64,000 nt of DNA from Umbilicaria muhlenbergii (Eukaryota > Ascomycota > Lecanoromycetes > Umbilicariales > Umbilicariaceae). The position numbers and the translations under genes are program-made. Below, piece by piece: positions 11,797 to 21,520 of the stretch (position 1 is its first letter; the number at the start of each line of letters is the position of its first letter). The stretch covers positions 5,520,927 to 5,584,926 of the forward strand of contig KK106981.1 of NCBI GenBank assembly GCA_000611775.1, read 5' to 3'. The notes under the pieces are model-generated. The model ran no database searches, was not told the DNA's origin, and saw only the letters and a list, made by a program, of their open reading frames with translations.

Positions 11797-13333
11797 TCAC
11801 CGTTTTATGATAGTGACTGGATGATGTCAGTACAGCTACAGTCCGTGGCAGCAGCGCTAAAACGTACTAATATCCTCGTCCGCCAGCTCATGAGTCAGTC
11901 CTACCCTTTGCGGCTGGTGCTTGACGGATTGCCCGTACACGATGGCGTGCTTGAATTGCTCAACAATGGTCTTGTGGATAGCATTACACTGCACAAAGGT
12001 CAAAAGCGTCTACTGTGGGGAGAACGGCAACACTTACAAAATCTTCAACAGTACAGGCGTTCTTGCGCAGGACAACCGGCGTACTATAATCTGGAGATTT
12101 CCCCTTCGGTTTGGTGTAGATTCTTCGCAGATTCAGCTTCTCCCACATTTGCTCCATCAACTCATCGACGTTCCATCCATGCTCCGAGCTGATGGGACAG
12201 GCATTCGGGATTCGATATAAAAGATCGAGCTCTTCGATAGAAATCGAGTCAATCTTGTTCAAAGCATAGATAACGGGTATGTAACTTCGGCTCTTCGCCT
12301 CCAGCACGTCGATCAGGTCGTCTATCGTTGCATCACATCGAATGGCGATGTCAGCAGAGGTTATCCGGTACTCGTTCATCACCGCTTTGATTTCCTGTTC
12401 GTTGTCAGCGCAAGGACATGGGGTATTGGGAAGAGGCACGGACATCATGATCAATGTGCGATAGTGGTACAGTGTTCGTGATACTGATTCCTCCCTTGTC
12501 TTTCTTCTTGAACACTATATTTGGTGGCTCTTTGTTAATGCGGATCCCAAAGCCTTCAAGCTCAGACTCGATGACCTTCTTATCCGTCAACGGCTTGTTG
12601 ACGTCTAAGACAATGAAGATCAAGTGACAAGTCTTTGCCACGGCTATGACTTGACGACCTCGGCCCTTGCCATCTTTGGCCCCTTGAATGATACCGGGTA
12701 GATCGAGCATCTGTATGGCAGCGCCATTGTACATAACTTGTCCGGGGACGGTCGTCAATGTGGTGAATTCGTAGGCGGCAGCTATATACTATAAGCATGA
12801 TCTCATAATCTTTGTTCGCTGCTTGAGAGGGCCTACCTTCGGAGTGCTGCCCGGTTAATCGGCTCATCAAAGTGCTCTTCCCTACCGACGGAAAGCCTAT
12901 AAAGCCTACACTGGCGACACCGGTCCTTGCAACATCAAAGCCAGCTAAACAACCCATTAGCTCCCATGGTATTTGGCGTTATATCGGTTCCTTACAGCCA
13001 CCTCCACCGCCGCTCGACGATGGTGTCAGGAGCTCCCGCTTGAGCTTCGCAAGCTTGGCTTTCAATTGTCCTGCGAAATGTTAGCTGGATTCGAGCGTGT
13101 GAAAGACAGGTGACCGTTACCCAGGTGGAAAGAGGTGGCCTTGTTCTTTTGTGTCCTGGCAGTAGATTAGTAACCAAACAACCCAAGTTCATGTTACTGT
13201 TCGTTGGAGAAGACTGACTTGGCCATCTCAGCCTCAATGTCCCTGATCTATGTGCGTCATGAGATATCAGCATCGCAATCTTCAGTAGAGAAGCCATTCC
13301 TGATCTGCTGACCTTGTCCACCGTGGTCGCCAT
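11797..13333 (-). CDS. RBG1: Developmentally regulated GTP-binding protein, DRG1/Rbg1 type
   Basis: Nine exons on the minus strand: 13333-13313, 13247-13219, 13155-13121, 13070-12996, 12944-12837, 12781-12444, 12394-12038, 11988-11868 and 11816-11797. All phases fit and total 367 residues, close to yeast Rbg1 and the same length as I recall for human DRG1. P-loop GFPSVGKS, switch [24 protein letters not shown] specificity motif, an inserted HTH-like S5D2L segment, and a C-terminal TGS domain (RIYTKPKGK...TVEDFCNAIHK...[14 protein letters not shown]) ending in [17 protein letters not shown]1 binds its DFRP partner (Tma46 in yeast) and acts on stalled ribosomes. Introns are 49-65 bp. The one before EIKAV uses a weak GTCCGT donor. 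Its start is 475 bp from the divergent CDO gene. Confidence 0.96.
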
Positions 13334-13808
13334 CTTTGCGGGATCGGTGAAGAGTGATCGAGACTATTCACGGGCGGCGTGGTAAGGGAAACAGAATCGT
13401 GAGGCGGTTGTTCTGCTACAGCTTCAAATTTGGTGGGGTCGGTTTGGGGCGGGATTCTTTGCTAGTGGATAAGCCTTACAGCGATATTAGAGTTAAGCCT
13501 CAGTGGCCTCCAAAGCTGCGTAACGGAGGAATGACTGCCACGGGTGAATTATTTGCCTTCACCGCCACCTTGAATTAAGGTGAAAAACCTCGTTGTCTTC
13601 TCTATACCACCAGATATAATTCGTAATACCTTGCGAACTTAATGACGTATTTATTTGCTTCCTGATCTACTCCACTGCATCTCCATCTCAGCGTCTGCCA
13701 TGCAATTTACCCTGGTCTAGAATCTCATCCTTGTGAAACCCGAAACAGGGCATAGGATTGGCCGTTCAAACATCTTGTTGCTTTAAGAGGCGCGGCGCAT
13801 AAAGTACT
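13334..13808. promoter_or_regulatory. Divergent promoter region of DRG1 and cysteine dioxygenase
   Basis: This is a 475-bp gap between two head-to-head starts, so both promoters must lie here. It is AT-richer than the flanking exons. I cannot pick out a factor site with confidence. Confidence 0.5.
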
Positions 13809-14695
13809 ATGCCTGCACTGACCCAAGACGCACTGTTAGGCTTTACCAACCTACCCACTCAAGGTCCCCACGCCTTTCAACAACTCGTGCAAGACCTTAG
13901 CAATGTTCTTGGCCCCTCGTCGGGTCTAGACTCCGATGATGTCGACCCTCTGGATCTCCAAAAGCTCATGGAAGGTTATACGTCAGTTGAGGCGGAGTGG
14001 CAAAAGTATGCGTTAGGAGATCCGGGCAGGACCTACACTCGCAACCTCGTAGATAAGGGGAACGGGAAGAGCAATCTTGTAGGTTCAGAACAGGCCTCGA
14101 CCCACATATTCAGAACTGGCGATTGACTGTGCTCCCAGCTTATTCTGGTATGGACTCCGGGGAGAGGAAGCCCAATTCATGACCATGCAGATGCACATTG
14201 TGTTATGAAGGTACCTAAGATATGGAAGAAAGACATGATGGAGGGTACAGGAGGCTGATTGCAAGACTAGATCCTCAAAGGCTCTCTTCGAGAGACCCTT
14301 TACACCTGGCCGGACCGCAACATGGTCAATGATGGAAAAGCATCCCCGCTAAAGGTTAAGAAAGAGACAGTATATCAGAAGGACCAAGTGACTTACATCT
14401 CGGATAAGGTTTGTGTGAACTTTGACCTGCATAATCTGCAGCTAACGATGGTTACTGGCAGATTGGTCTTCATCGAATATCAAACCCGGATCCGGATAAT
14501 ATTGCAGTGTCTCTTCACCGTGAGCGATTAGCCGTGAGATGCGTAGCTCTCAAGGTATGGTCACGCTGATGTGGGACAGTCTACACACCTCCGAACGCGG
14601 CGAAAGTTGGATGCAATCTGTATGACGAGAAGACTGGGAAACCGAGCCATGTTACACAAGGCACCTTCTTCTCAGAGCTAGGTCAGAAGCGCTAG
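13809..14695 (+). CDS. Cysteine dioxygenase
   Basis: Five exons: 13809-14078, 14139-14210, 14271-14408, 14462-14519 and 14580-14695, giving 217 residues. It oxidises L-cysteine to cysteine sulfinate, a non-heme iron reaction in the cytosol that feeds taurine/sulfite metabolism and limits cysteine. The cupin motif [14 protein letters not shown] gives iron ligands H104 and H106. H164 in GLHRISNP is the third. C111 and Y181 (SLHLYTPP) are in the places that form the Cys-Tyr thioether cofactor in the mammalian enzyme. The C-terminal [21 protein letters not shown] is typical. The introns are all 53-60 bp and keep phase. The short N-terminal extension before PHAFQQLV is common in fungi. Identification rests on the full set of metal and cofactor residues. 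Confidence 0.95.
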
Positions 14696-15697
14696 CCGAC
14701 CATTGGATTCAGAGAAGCAGGTGGAGTCGCTGGCACGGTTTGCTTTCCATTGGCGTCTGGAGCCATAGAGATTAGGAGGATGCAGCTCACAGCTTTGAGA
14801 AACGGAACAGCACGGAAATAAAATGGTTGATGATATCTTACTTACATGGCACTTTACAGTTGCGGCAAAGACAAATAGCACAGTCACTCGTGCTATGACC
14901 TATGGCGGGGCCATAGATCGATGGTACGTGATGACTTGGAGACAAGCGGCCAGTGGCCGTCATATTCTGCTGAAATGGATCATCTGGCTCAAGTTGGACG
15001 CAAGCCGATTTGTCCTCTTTGCAAACCTTTCTGTATCTCGCAAGCCTGGTGGTTGACCGGCTTCCTCACCAGCCGGAATGCCGAAAGCCCTCAGCGGATA
15101 AAACAAGATAAGCGATCTCTGGACGTCGGATTTGATCCATTGCTATGAGTGAGCAACCAGAGCATCTCTCTTCCGTATCAACGTTCCAGGAGCAAACGCA
15201 TACTGTGCTCGGTAGGATATCACAATGATTTGAAAGAGGGTACACGAGTACAATAGTCATGCAGTTATGCGCCTTCACTTATTGATCTAGATCGAATTTG
15301 TGGGGGCCACCGGTTAAAGTCCCTGTTAGTGGCAGAGTACCTCTCCAGCTTTTATATCCGCCAGGGTCTCGTTAACTCTTCCGCGGGGCAGTACTGATAT
15401 TGGGTTTGGGGTTTTTTCAAATCCGGTCTTCCCTCTTTTCATGGAGTCGCTAGAAAGGATCAGACACCAGGGGTCAAAGAGTCGTTCGCTGATGTCGTCT
15501 ATTGATTGCATCGATTAATTCCAGATTCTCTGTCTAGAAGTTACTCACGTTCTCACACACTCCCGGTGTGACGTGTTATCCCAAGTCGCTGCTGTTTGCT
15601 TGCCTTTCTTTACCGCTTTGTGATACCAAAACCGTGTCCAAAGAAACATTTCATCTGGTCTTTGGACATTCTCTGGTTTACTCTCCCTCTGCGCATT
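14696..15697. other. Intergenic 1.0 kb, no gene seen
   Basis: It lies between the CDO stop and the start of the dehydratase-like gene, both on the plus strand. Short frames around 14823-15148 have no domain signature. Holds the CDO 3' UTR and the next promoter. An open frame runs into the next gene from 15596, but the good start is at 15698. Confidence 0.45.
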
Positions 15698-16849
15698 ATG
15701 GCGCCAATCAAAAGCATCGAGTACTTTCGCGTTTCGCCCCGCTGGCTCTTCGTCAAGGTTTGCGACATGGAAGGAAACTACGGCTGGGGCGAGGCGACTC
15801 TAGAAGGACATAGTTTGGCCGTTGAAGGTTGCCTTGATGCGATGATCGCACGCTTTGTTGGTTACGAAGCCAACGATATTGAACATCTCTGGCAATCCGT
15901 CTACCGGCTCTCTTTCTACCGTGGCGGGCCCGTTATTCAGTCCGCTCTATCGGGCATAGACATCGCTCTGTGGGATTTAAAAGCGCGCCGGCTAAATGTA
16001 CCGCTATATCAACTTCTTGGCGGGTGTGTTCGCCACAAGGTTAGGGTATACGCCTGGATTGGTGGTGACCGACCGCGCGATGTGGAAATAGCAGCGAAGG
16101 AGCGTCTAGCGCAGGGATTCAGAGCTATCAAGATGAACGCAACCGAAGGTGTGGAATGGCTCGACTCACCCGAAATACTCAAATCGGCCGTGGAGAGGCT
16201 AAAGACCGTCAAAGCCCTGGGCTTATCCGCCGGCGTCGACTTCCACGGCCGAATACACAAACCCATGGCAAAGCAACTAGCCAAAGCCCTCGAACCATAC
16301 GGCCCGCTCTTCATTGAGGAACCTCTCCTAAGCGAACACCCCGAGGGAATCAAGCAGCTGAGCAAACTCACAACCTGCCCAATTGCACTTGGCGAGCGGC
16401 TCTACAGCCGGTGGGACTTCAAACCATTCCTGCAGGACAGCTCTGTCGACATCATACAGCCGGACATCGCGCACTGCGGCGGGATTTCCGAGTTGAAGAA
16501 AATTGCCACCATGGCCGAAGCCTACGACGTGGGCATCGCTCCGCACTGCCCCTTGGGTCCTATCGCTCTTGCGGCGTGCATACAGTTTGCCATGTCGACG
16601 CCGAACTTCGTCATCCAGGAGATGAGTTTGGGTATTCATTATAATGTGGAGGCGGGGCAGTATGATATTACGAATTATGTCAAGGACCCCAGCGTGTGGG
16701 ATGTAAATGAGGGTTATGTGGAAGGGCTGAAGGGCGTGGGGCTGGGAATTGAGGTTGACGAGGAGGAGGTGAGGAGGGTGGCGGCGACGGCAGCACCGTG
16801 GAAGGTGAAGGAGTTTATGGGGCCAGATGGGGGTATCCAGGAATGGTAG
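15698..16849 (+). CDS. D-galactonate dehydratase-like enzyme (enolase superfamily, MR subgroup)
   Basis: A single exon of 383 residues. The start at 15698 (MAPIKSIEYFRV) is chosen because it aligns with bacterial DgoD, which is about the same length. Upstream in-frame sequence is not protein-like. The enzyme class removes water from a sugar acid to give a 2-keto-3-deoxy acid. Metal ligands D181 (VDFHGR), E207 (FIEEP) and E233 (LGERL), plus H183, H283 (APHCPLGP) and E308 (FVIQE), match the DgoD set D183/H185/E209/E235/H285/E310 with a constant offset of two. The GYEANDIEHLWQ segment suits the capping domain. Fungal L-galactonate dehydratase (LGD1) belongs to the same superfamily, so the exact substrate is open. 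No intron, unlike its neighbours, which could reflect bacterial origin, but codon use looks ordinary by eye. Confidence 0.88.
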   Translation: MAPIKSIEYFRVSPRWLFVKVCDMEGNYGWGEATLEGHSLAVEGCLDAMIARFVGYEANDIEHLWQSVYRLSFYRGGPVIQSALSGIDIALWDLKARRLNVPLYQLLGGCVRHKVRVYAWIGGDRPRDVEIAAKERLAQGFRAIKMNATEGVEWLDSPEILKSAVERLKTVKALGLSAGVDFHGRIHKPMAKQLAKALEPYGPLFIEEPLLSEHPEGIKQLSKLTTCPIALGERLYSRWDFKPFLQDSSVDIIQPDIAHCGGISELKKIATMAEAYDVGIAPHCPLGPIALAACIQFAMSTPNFVIQEMSLGIHYNVEAGQYDITNYVKDPSVWDVNEGYVEGLKGVGLGIEVDEEEVRRVAATAAPWKVKEFMGPDGGIQEW

Positions 16850-17414
16850 AGAACGTGTACGATATGTCCATGATTCATTAAAAGCTGTATGTCCAAATAA
16901 GTTGTACTAATAGCCGCGTAATATGACATCTGGCGTCAGATGTCTAGACTATTCTCAGCAATTCTAGTCTCAAGGTTCCCCTTGAAACTCCAATCGAGGT
17001 TTGCTTCGAGGACCTTGTCAACTGTGCCGTGGTCGATATCTTGGCTGTGGGATATAATATTCGTGTCTCAACAGTGCAGCTGAAAACCCTCCTGGGTCCG
17101 AAGATGTACCCTTAGAACTGCGCTAACCTATTTCGGACTTGAAGATGATCGTTGAACGTCGTTGGCAGCTGCCCCGGATCGTGCAGACAGGAGGGCCCCC
17201 TGTTTACAACAAGATTTATGAGCTGTGCAGGCTCAAGAGATACAATGTATATATTATACTATTTCATATTTAATTACCACATACGACCACAGACTCAAGA
17301 GAACTGGGTAATCTCGTGGGTCTGTGTAAATATGGCTCCATTAAGGGATGACTGCAGTGCCGTTTTAGGCTCTCATGAACCCAGTTGTGGCTCCTTTTGG
17401 TCTTAATGCCAAAA
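16850..17414. other. Intergenic, up to the MULE insertion
   Basis: This is the 3' flank of the dehydratase-like gene, with AT-rich stretches near 17245-17285. No gene is visible. It ends where the transposon's left terminal repeat begins. Confidence 0.45.
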
Positions 17415-17489
17415 GGGAGCGCTTCTGGATAGACCCCTCCACCTTCCACATAGACCCCCGAACTTCCGCATAGACCCTACTAACCTGAT
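17415..17489 (+). repeat. Left terminal inverted repeat of the MULE
   Basis: A 75-bp arm starting GGGAGCGCTTCTGGATAGAC, an exact reverse complement of 20196-20270. It contains three ATAGACCC direct motifs about 20 bp apart. Confidence 0.97.
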
Positions 17490-17562
17490 TGGGTATAAAT
17501 GCGTGTAGTAGACCGCGTCACTGCCCCATGAGCCCCGTGAATGAAGCCTGCCCTCTTCAACC

Positions 17563-19825
17563 ATGGCGGAATTTTCTGATTCTCTTTCAAGTTCTGTAGC
17601 AGAATTCCACGACGCCATGGAGGACTTTGTGGACGTTCAAATACCAGATTTCGAAGAAGAATTAGATGAAGAAAACCCCGACGAGCCACCCCCTGAAACT
17701 GCTGTCAACTACCCCCCCATGCAGCTGCTTCCTCCACCGACTGATCAGCCCTTTCCTACCCTCGCTGCCCTGATTCGGAAGGTGAATCTACATGCTGCCA
17801 AGCAAGGCTACGCCGTCGTCAAAGCAGGGTATAAAAAGAATGGAAATAATGAAGTGGTAAAGAACTGGCTAAAATGCTCTCAGGGTGGAAAATATAAGGA
17901 CCGTGTAGACCCTGATCTAAGGGTTAGAGAGGGAGCTGTTCGTACGACAGAATGCCCATGGAAGGCGTACGGCAAAAGAAGTAATGATGTATGAGAACTG
18001 GTTATAAGAAATGGCAGTCACAACCATCCAGCTGCTCCGCCTGAAGCCTACTCCGCCCATAGAAAACGGACTGAAGACGACATAAAACAAGTGCGCCTAG
18101 ACCGGCAACGAAGCCTTACTGCCCTACAAATTGCAGTGGGACTGCGCATGGACAATCCCAATCGATATTTCAAAAAACAGGATATATATAACACTATAAG
18201 GGATATAAAGAGGGAGGAGCTCAGTCCAATGACTCCTTTACAAGCCCTACTGCAGGAACTTCAGGCCTCAGAGAAGTGGTACATTGCTTATCAATTAGAC
18301 CCCTGGGACCAGCTGCGAAGCCTGTTTTTTGCCTACCAGCCTACTCTGAATTGATTAGAGAAATACCCTGACGTTCTATTCATAAACGCCACCTACAAGA
18401 CGAACAAATATAACATGCCCCTTGTCATATTGACGTCAACAACCGCCTGCAACAAAACCTTCTATGTGGGGTTTGCTTTTCTCCGCCATGAGGACGCTGA
18501 GTACTACGGCTGGCTTGTCTCCAATATTAAAATCATATGAGTAGACATAGGACGTCCAGACGGCCCTGGAACAGCAGTCACAGATAAAGAAGAAGCTCTA
18601 ATTGAAGCTTTGAAAGAAGGACTTCCTGCAACCAAACTCCTTCTTTGTCAGTGGCATATTAACAAGAATGTTCTGGCTCAGGTGAAGACGGGGGCTTACT
18701 TCACTGACGCTGAAGCACAACAAGCCTGGTCGCAGCTTTTTTTTTGCAGTCCGCAACGCCCCTACTGTAGCAGGCTTTCATGAAGCCTTTGCCAACCTGG
18801 CCCTTGCTGATCCGGACCCTGAGGTTAACCCTCGTTGGCCTACTACCCTCTATGAATACCTCCTAAAGGAGTGGTTCACTGAGGGCATGCGAGAGAAGCA
18901 TTGCCGAGCCTGGACGAACACCTACCTCCACTTCAATAAGTTAGTGACATCAACAGCAGAAGGAGGGCATTGGGGGATCAAACAGGGACTGAAAAGCAGT
19001 CTCAGAGATCTGGCAAGTGTTGTAAAGAAGGTGCAATACAAGCTTGAGCATCAATTGCATGAATTGCACCTTCTTCATGAAGATCAGAAGGCTGGGACCA
19101 TGCTTCTTCATCACAATGCCTCAATTTTTCAATATCTACGGTACGAGATTAGTATTCAAGCCATTGAGCTTATGCATGAGCAGTGGAAGGAGCTTACCAA
19201 GGAGTCCACATGCTTGCTACCCTGTACCAGGGTTTTCCGAACCACCACAGGTCTCCCATGCAAGCATGATATCCAGGCTTTTCTCTTCGCCAAGGAAGCC
19301 CTGAAACGGGATCACATACACCCTCATTGGTGGCTAAATCCACTTGCAGAGGTCCAGCCCGTGGACCCTGTGACTGTGGTCCAGAACCCCATTCGAGTTC
19401 GTCGACGTGGAAGACCAACTGAGGCTTCCACCAGGCGAGACCTCTCGCAGTGGGAGCTTGCCCTAAACCAGGTTAGCCAGCGAGAGCAGCGAGAGCAGGA
19501 GGACCAGGGGGGGCAGGGGGGGCAGGGGGGTCAGGGGGGGCAGGGGGGTCAAGGAGCAAGCCAGCAAAGGGGAAATGAACAGCGACAGCGAGCTCCACGG
19601 GCTCCGCGAGCCCCAAGCCAGCGAGCAAGAAGAGCAGCAAGTCAGCAAGCCCGGCAGCAAGAAGAGGCACCACCAGGGCAGACAACCCTGTCTCAATTCA
19701 TCAACTTTGCTCCTGTGGCAGACCGTCTTGGGAACATGAGGCAGCGGGGACAGCGACCTCCAACTGTGACGGGCACGTCAGGCATCCCCCATGAGATGCT
19801 TGATGTGTGGAACATCCTCGACTAG
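17563..19825 (+). pseudogene. MULE transposase, inactivated
   Basis: The frame starts MAEFSDSLSSSVAEFHD. After an acidic N-terminus comes a FAR1-like zinc-binding region (KNWLKCSQGGKYKDR through TECPWKAYGK, then SHNHP). The MULE transposase core follows (KYPDVLFINATYKTNKYNMP, CQWHINKNVL), and after it a SWIM-type segment (TTGLPCKHDIQAF). The C-terminus has a GGQ run and basic Gln/Arg-rich tail. Three in-frame TGA codons lie at 17992, 18352 and 18538, each where the family would be expected to have Trp. A run of nine T at about 18737-18745 appears one base too long and shifts the frame. Otherwise the sequence is well preserved, so loss of function looks recent. I see no intron that would remove these breaks. 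Confidence 0.85.
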
Positions 19826-19879
19826 CCAGCTAGATCTCCGCCTCTGGGGCATGCCATAGAGGCGGTGATCTAGCTGGCT
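19824..19879. repeat. 22-bp hairpin overlapping the transposase stop codon
   Basis: Arms 19824-19845 and 19858-19879 are inverted copies with one mismatch around a 12-base loop. The left arm begins inside the TAG stop. It may act as an RNA 3' end structure or terminator-like element of the transposase mRNA. Confidence 0.8.
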
Positions 19880-20195
19880 GCTGGATTTTGGCAGCACTTC
19901 GTTGCCTGGGGGTGCCCCAGAATTCTGGTTGGGGGGGGTTATGGGGTGGCGGAGGGGGCGGCGGCGGCAGCCAGAGGGGGGGTGGTGACGTCGGTAGTGA
20001 GGGGGCGGCGGCGAGGGGGGCGGAGATCTGCATGCAATTAGCATATATTCACCTTTTGAACGACTTTTGGAAGCCAAAATTGAACTTCAAATCTCGAATA
20101 ATTGGGCCTTCTAATTCAACCTCCATTTTCGTTCAGATTTCGAAGAAATCACCACCTCTGACGCGTAAAAATGACGCGCCGAGTAATACTGCCTG

Positions 20196-20270
20196 ATCAG
20201 GTTAGTAGGGTCTATGCGGAAGTTCGGGGGTCTATGTGGAAGGTGGAGGGGTCTATCCAGAAGCGCTCCC
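20196..20270 (-). repeat. Right terminal inverted repeat of the MULE
   Basis: Exact reverse complement of the left arm. The inner boundary is where the two arms first differ, just inside ATCAGG. Confidence 0.97.
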
Positions 20271-21520
20271 CAAAATAATGGCCATCCGACGTCTCTACAC
20301 CTATTTTTTGGTGTGGGGTTGTCCCGCACTCCATGCCCTTAGCGCGAAAGTATCATATCTTGCAAGCCACCATACCAGCGAGCTGGCTCTCGTCACATCA
20401 ACAACAAAACCAGTTGGCTCAGGAGTCAGCCCGGGTTCCAACTGAATGAGACAACAGTTGGCCTGACTTCAACGTCTTCAGTAGCGCCTGATGGTCTGTA
20501 TAGAGCTTGACCGCCCCTCCTGTTGCAATTGCCATTGCTTTTGTTCCTACGCCTACCTCTTATCATCCAGCGAATGCTGCGTTGCTCCCTGGCCGTTTTG
20601 CTTAATTGCACCTCTATGAGGTCGGCACAAATGGGTCGACAACAAGGTGCTGAGTCAATCTGCATGTGAGGCCAATTATTCAACCTCATTTGCTACCACC
20701 ACTTTGATGGCTTTGCAGCATTTGTTATGCTGCATTGTGCTCCGTCTAAGAGGGGGTTGCTCCGCGGTGAAAACTCGGAAAAAGGGCACTCCTAGGTCAC
20801 AAATTGTCTAGGGGAGTACTTGAGTTTCACGTGTGTGGCTGTCTTCCGTCAGTTTGCAGTGTAGGTCGACTCTGCCGCACCTCAATCTCTTAGACAGTGT
20901 AGATAAAAGATAACATCTGCTTGCTCCTTGCAGATTTGAAGCGCTGAGCGTAGGCTTGTGTTCTGTAGGGCAATAGCTATGATGCATTGGTGTTTCACAG
21001 GGCGCATCATGGGAAGAGGTGATGAGATGAGCCACGTATCTGTATGAGCGCAAACCACAAATCAGGGCGGCTGGTACCTGACTCTGTACCTCACTGCAAT
21101 CCTACTTGTACGTACTGGTTCTCAGGGAAGGCTTTAGCAACGGGAACTTCATACGGCGGAACGCTGTGAGATGAAGTTACGCGGCGCGGTTAGTCACAGC
21201 TTTCGGGAAGTGAAAGGGCCTAGGCTGATTCACCTTGGCGGTAACTACCCGAAGTTGGTTCAAGTGTGCCAACTATTGCACTTCACAGGTGCATCTACAA
21301 CAGCTCATCTGTCTTGCATGGCACAGGCAATCCATGCTTGCATATACAGCTCAATTCTCAATATACCCTCGCAAGGTTCTACAAAATACTATCTGGTACT
21401 TGCATATGCTGGCCCGCTCAAGCTGCGGATTTCATCATTTAAAGTCGTTCTCTTTTCACTTACATGTGCTCTTACTGCATCAGGCAGTCGTAAAACACAC
21501 ACTACTGAATTACGCTTTCA
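20271..21520. other. Accessory intergenic DNA, no gene seen
   Basis: A 1.25-kb stretch with only short frames, none with recognisable composition. It connects the MULE to the DUF7924-like gene and would hold that gene's promoter. Short frames near 21171-21590 have no domain features. Confidence 0.4.

Larger units (their letters stand above)
17415..20270 (+). mobile_element. Mutator-like (MULE) DNA transposon, complete but with a dead transposase
   Basis: The element is 2856 bp, bounded by 75-bp terminal inverted repeats at 17415-17489 and 20196-20270 that are identical base for base. It carries one transposase reading region (17563-19825), a 22-bp hairpin at the stop codon and a G-rich tail. 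Each terminal repeat contains three spaced copies of an ATAGACCC motif, probable transposase-binding sites. No convincing 8-11 bp target duplication was found: the flanks are ...AATGCCAAAA and CAAAATAATG.... Perfect ends with a damaged transposase suggest recent movement driven by another copy. Confidence 0.9.

Noticed and set aside
15596-15697. Upstream extension of the galactonate dehydratase-like protein
   Set aside because: The extra residues are not protein-like and do not fit the family start. MAPIKSIEYF matches the usual N-terminus.
18730-18750. Poly-T plus CAG in the transposase as a splice acceptor
   Set aside because: It looks like an acceptor, but I found no matching donor upstream that keeps the conserved protein. 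One extra T in the run is simpler.
17400-20285. Target-site duplication around the MULE
   Set aside because: Both flanks contain CAAAA-like words, but not as a direct 8-11 bp repeat at the exact ends.
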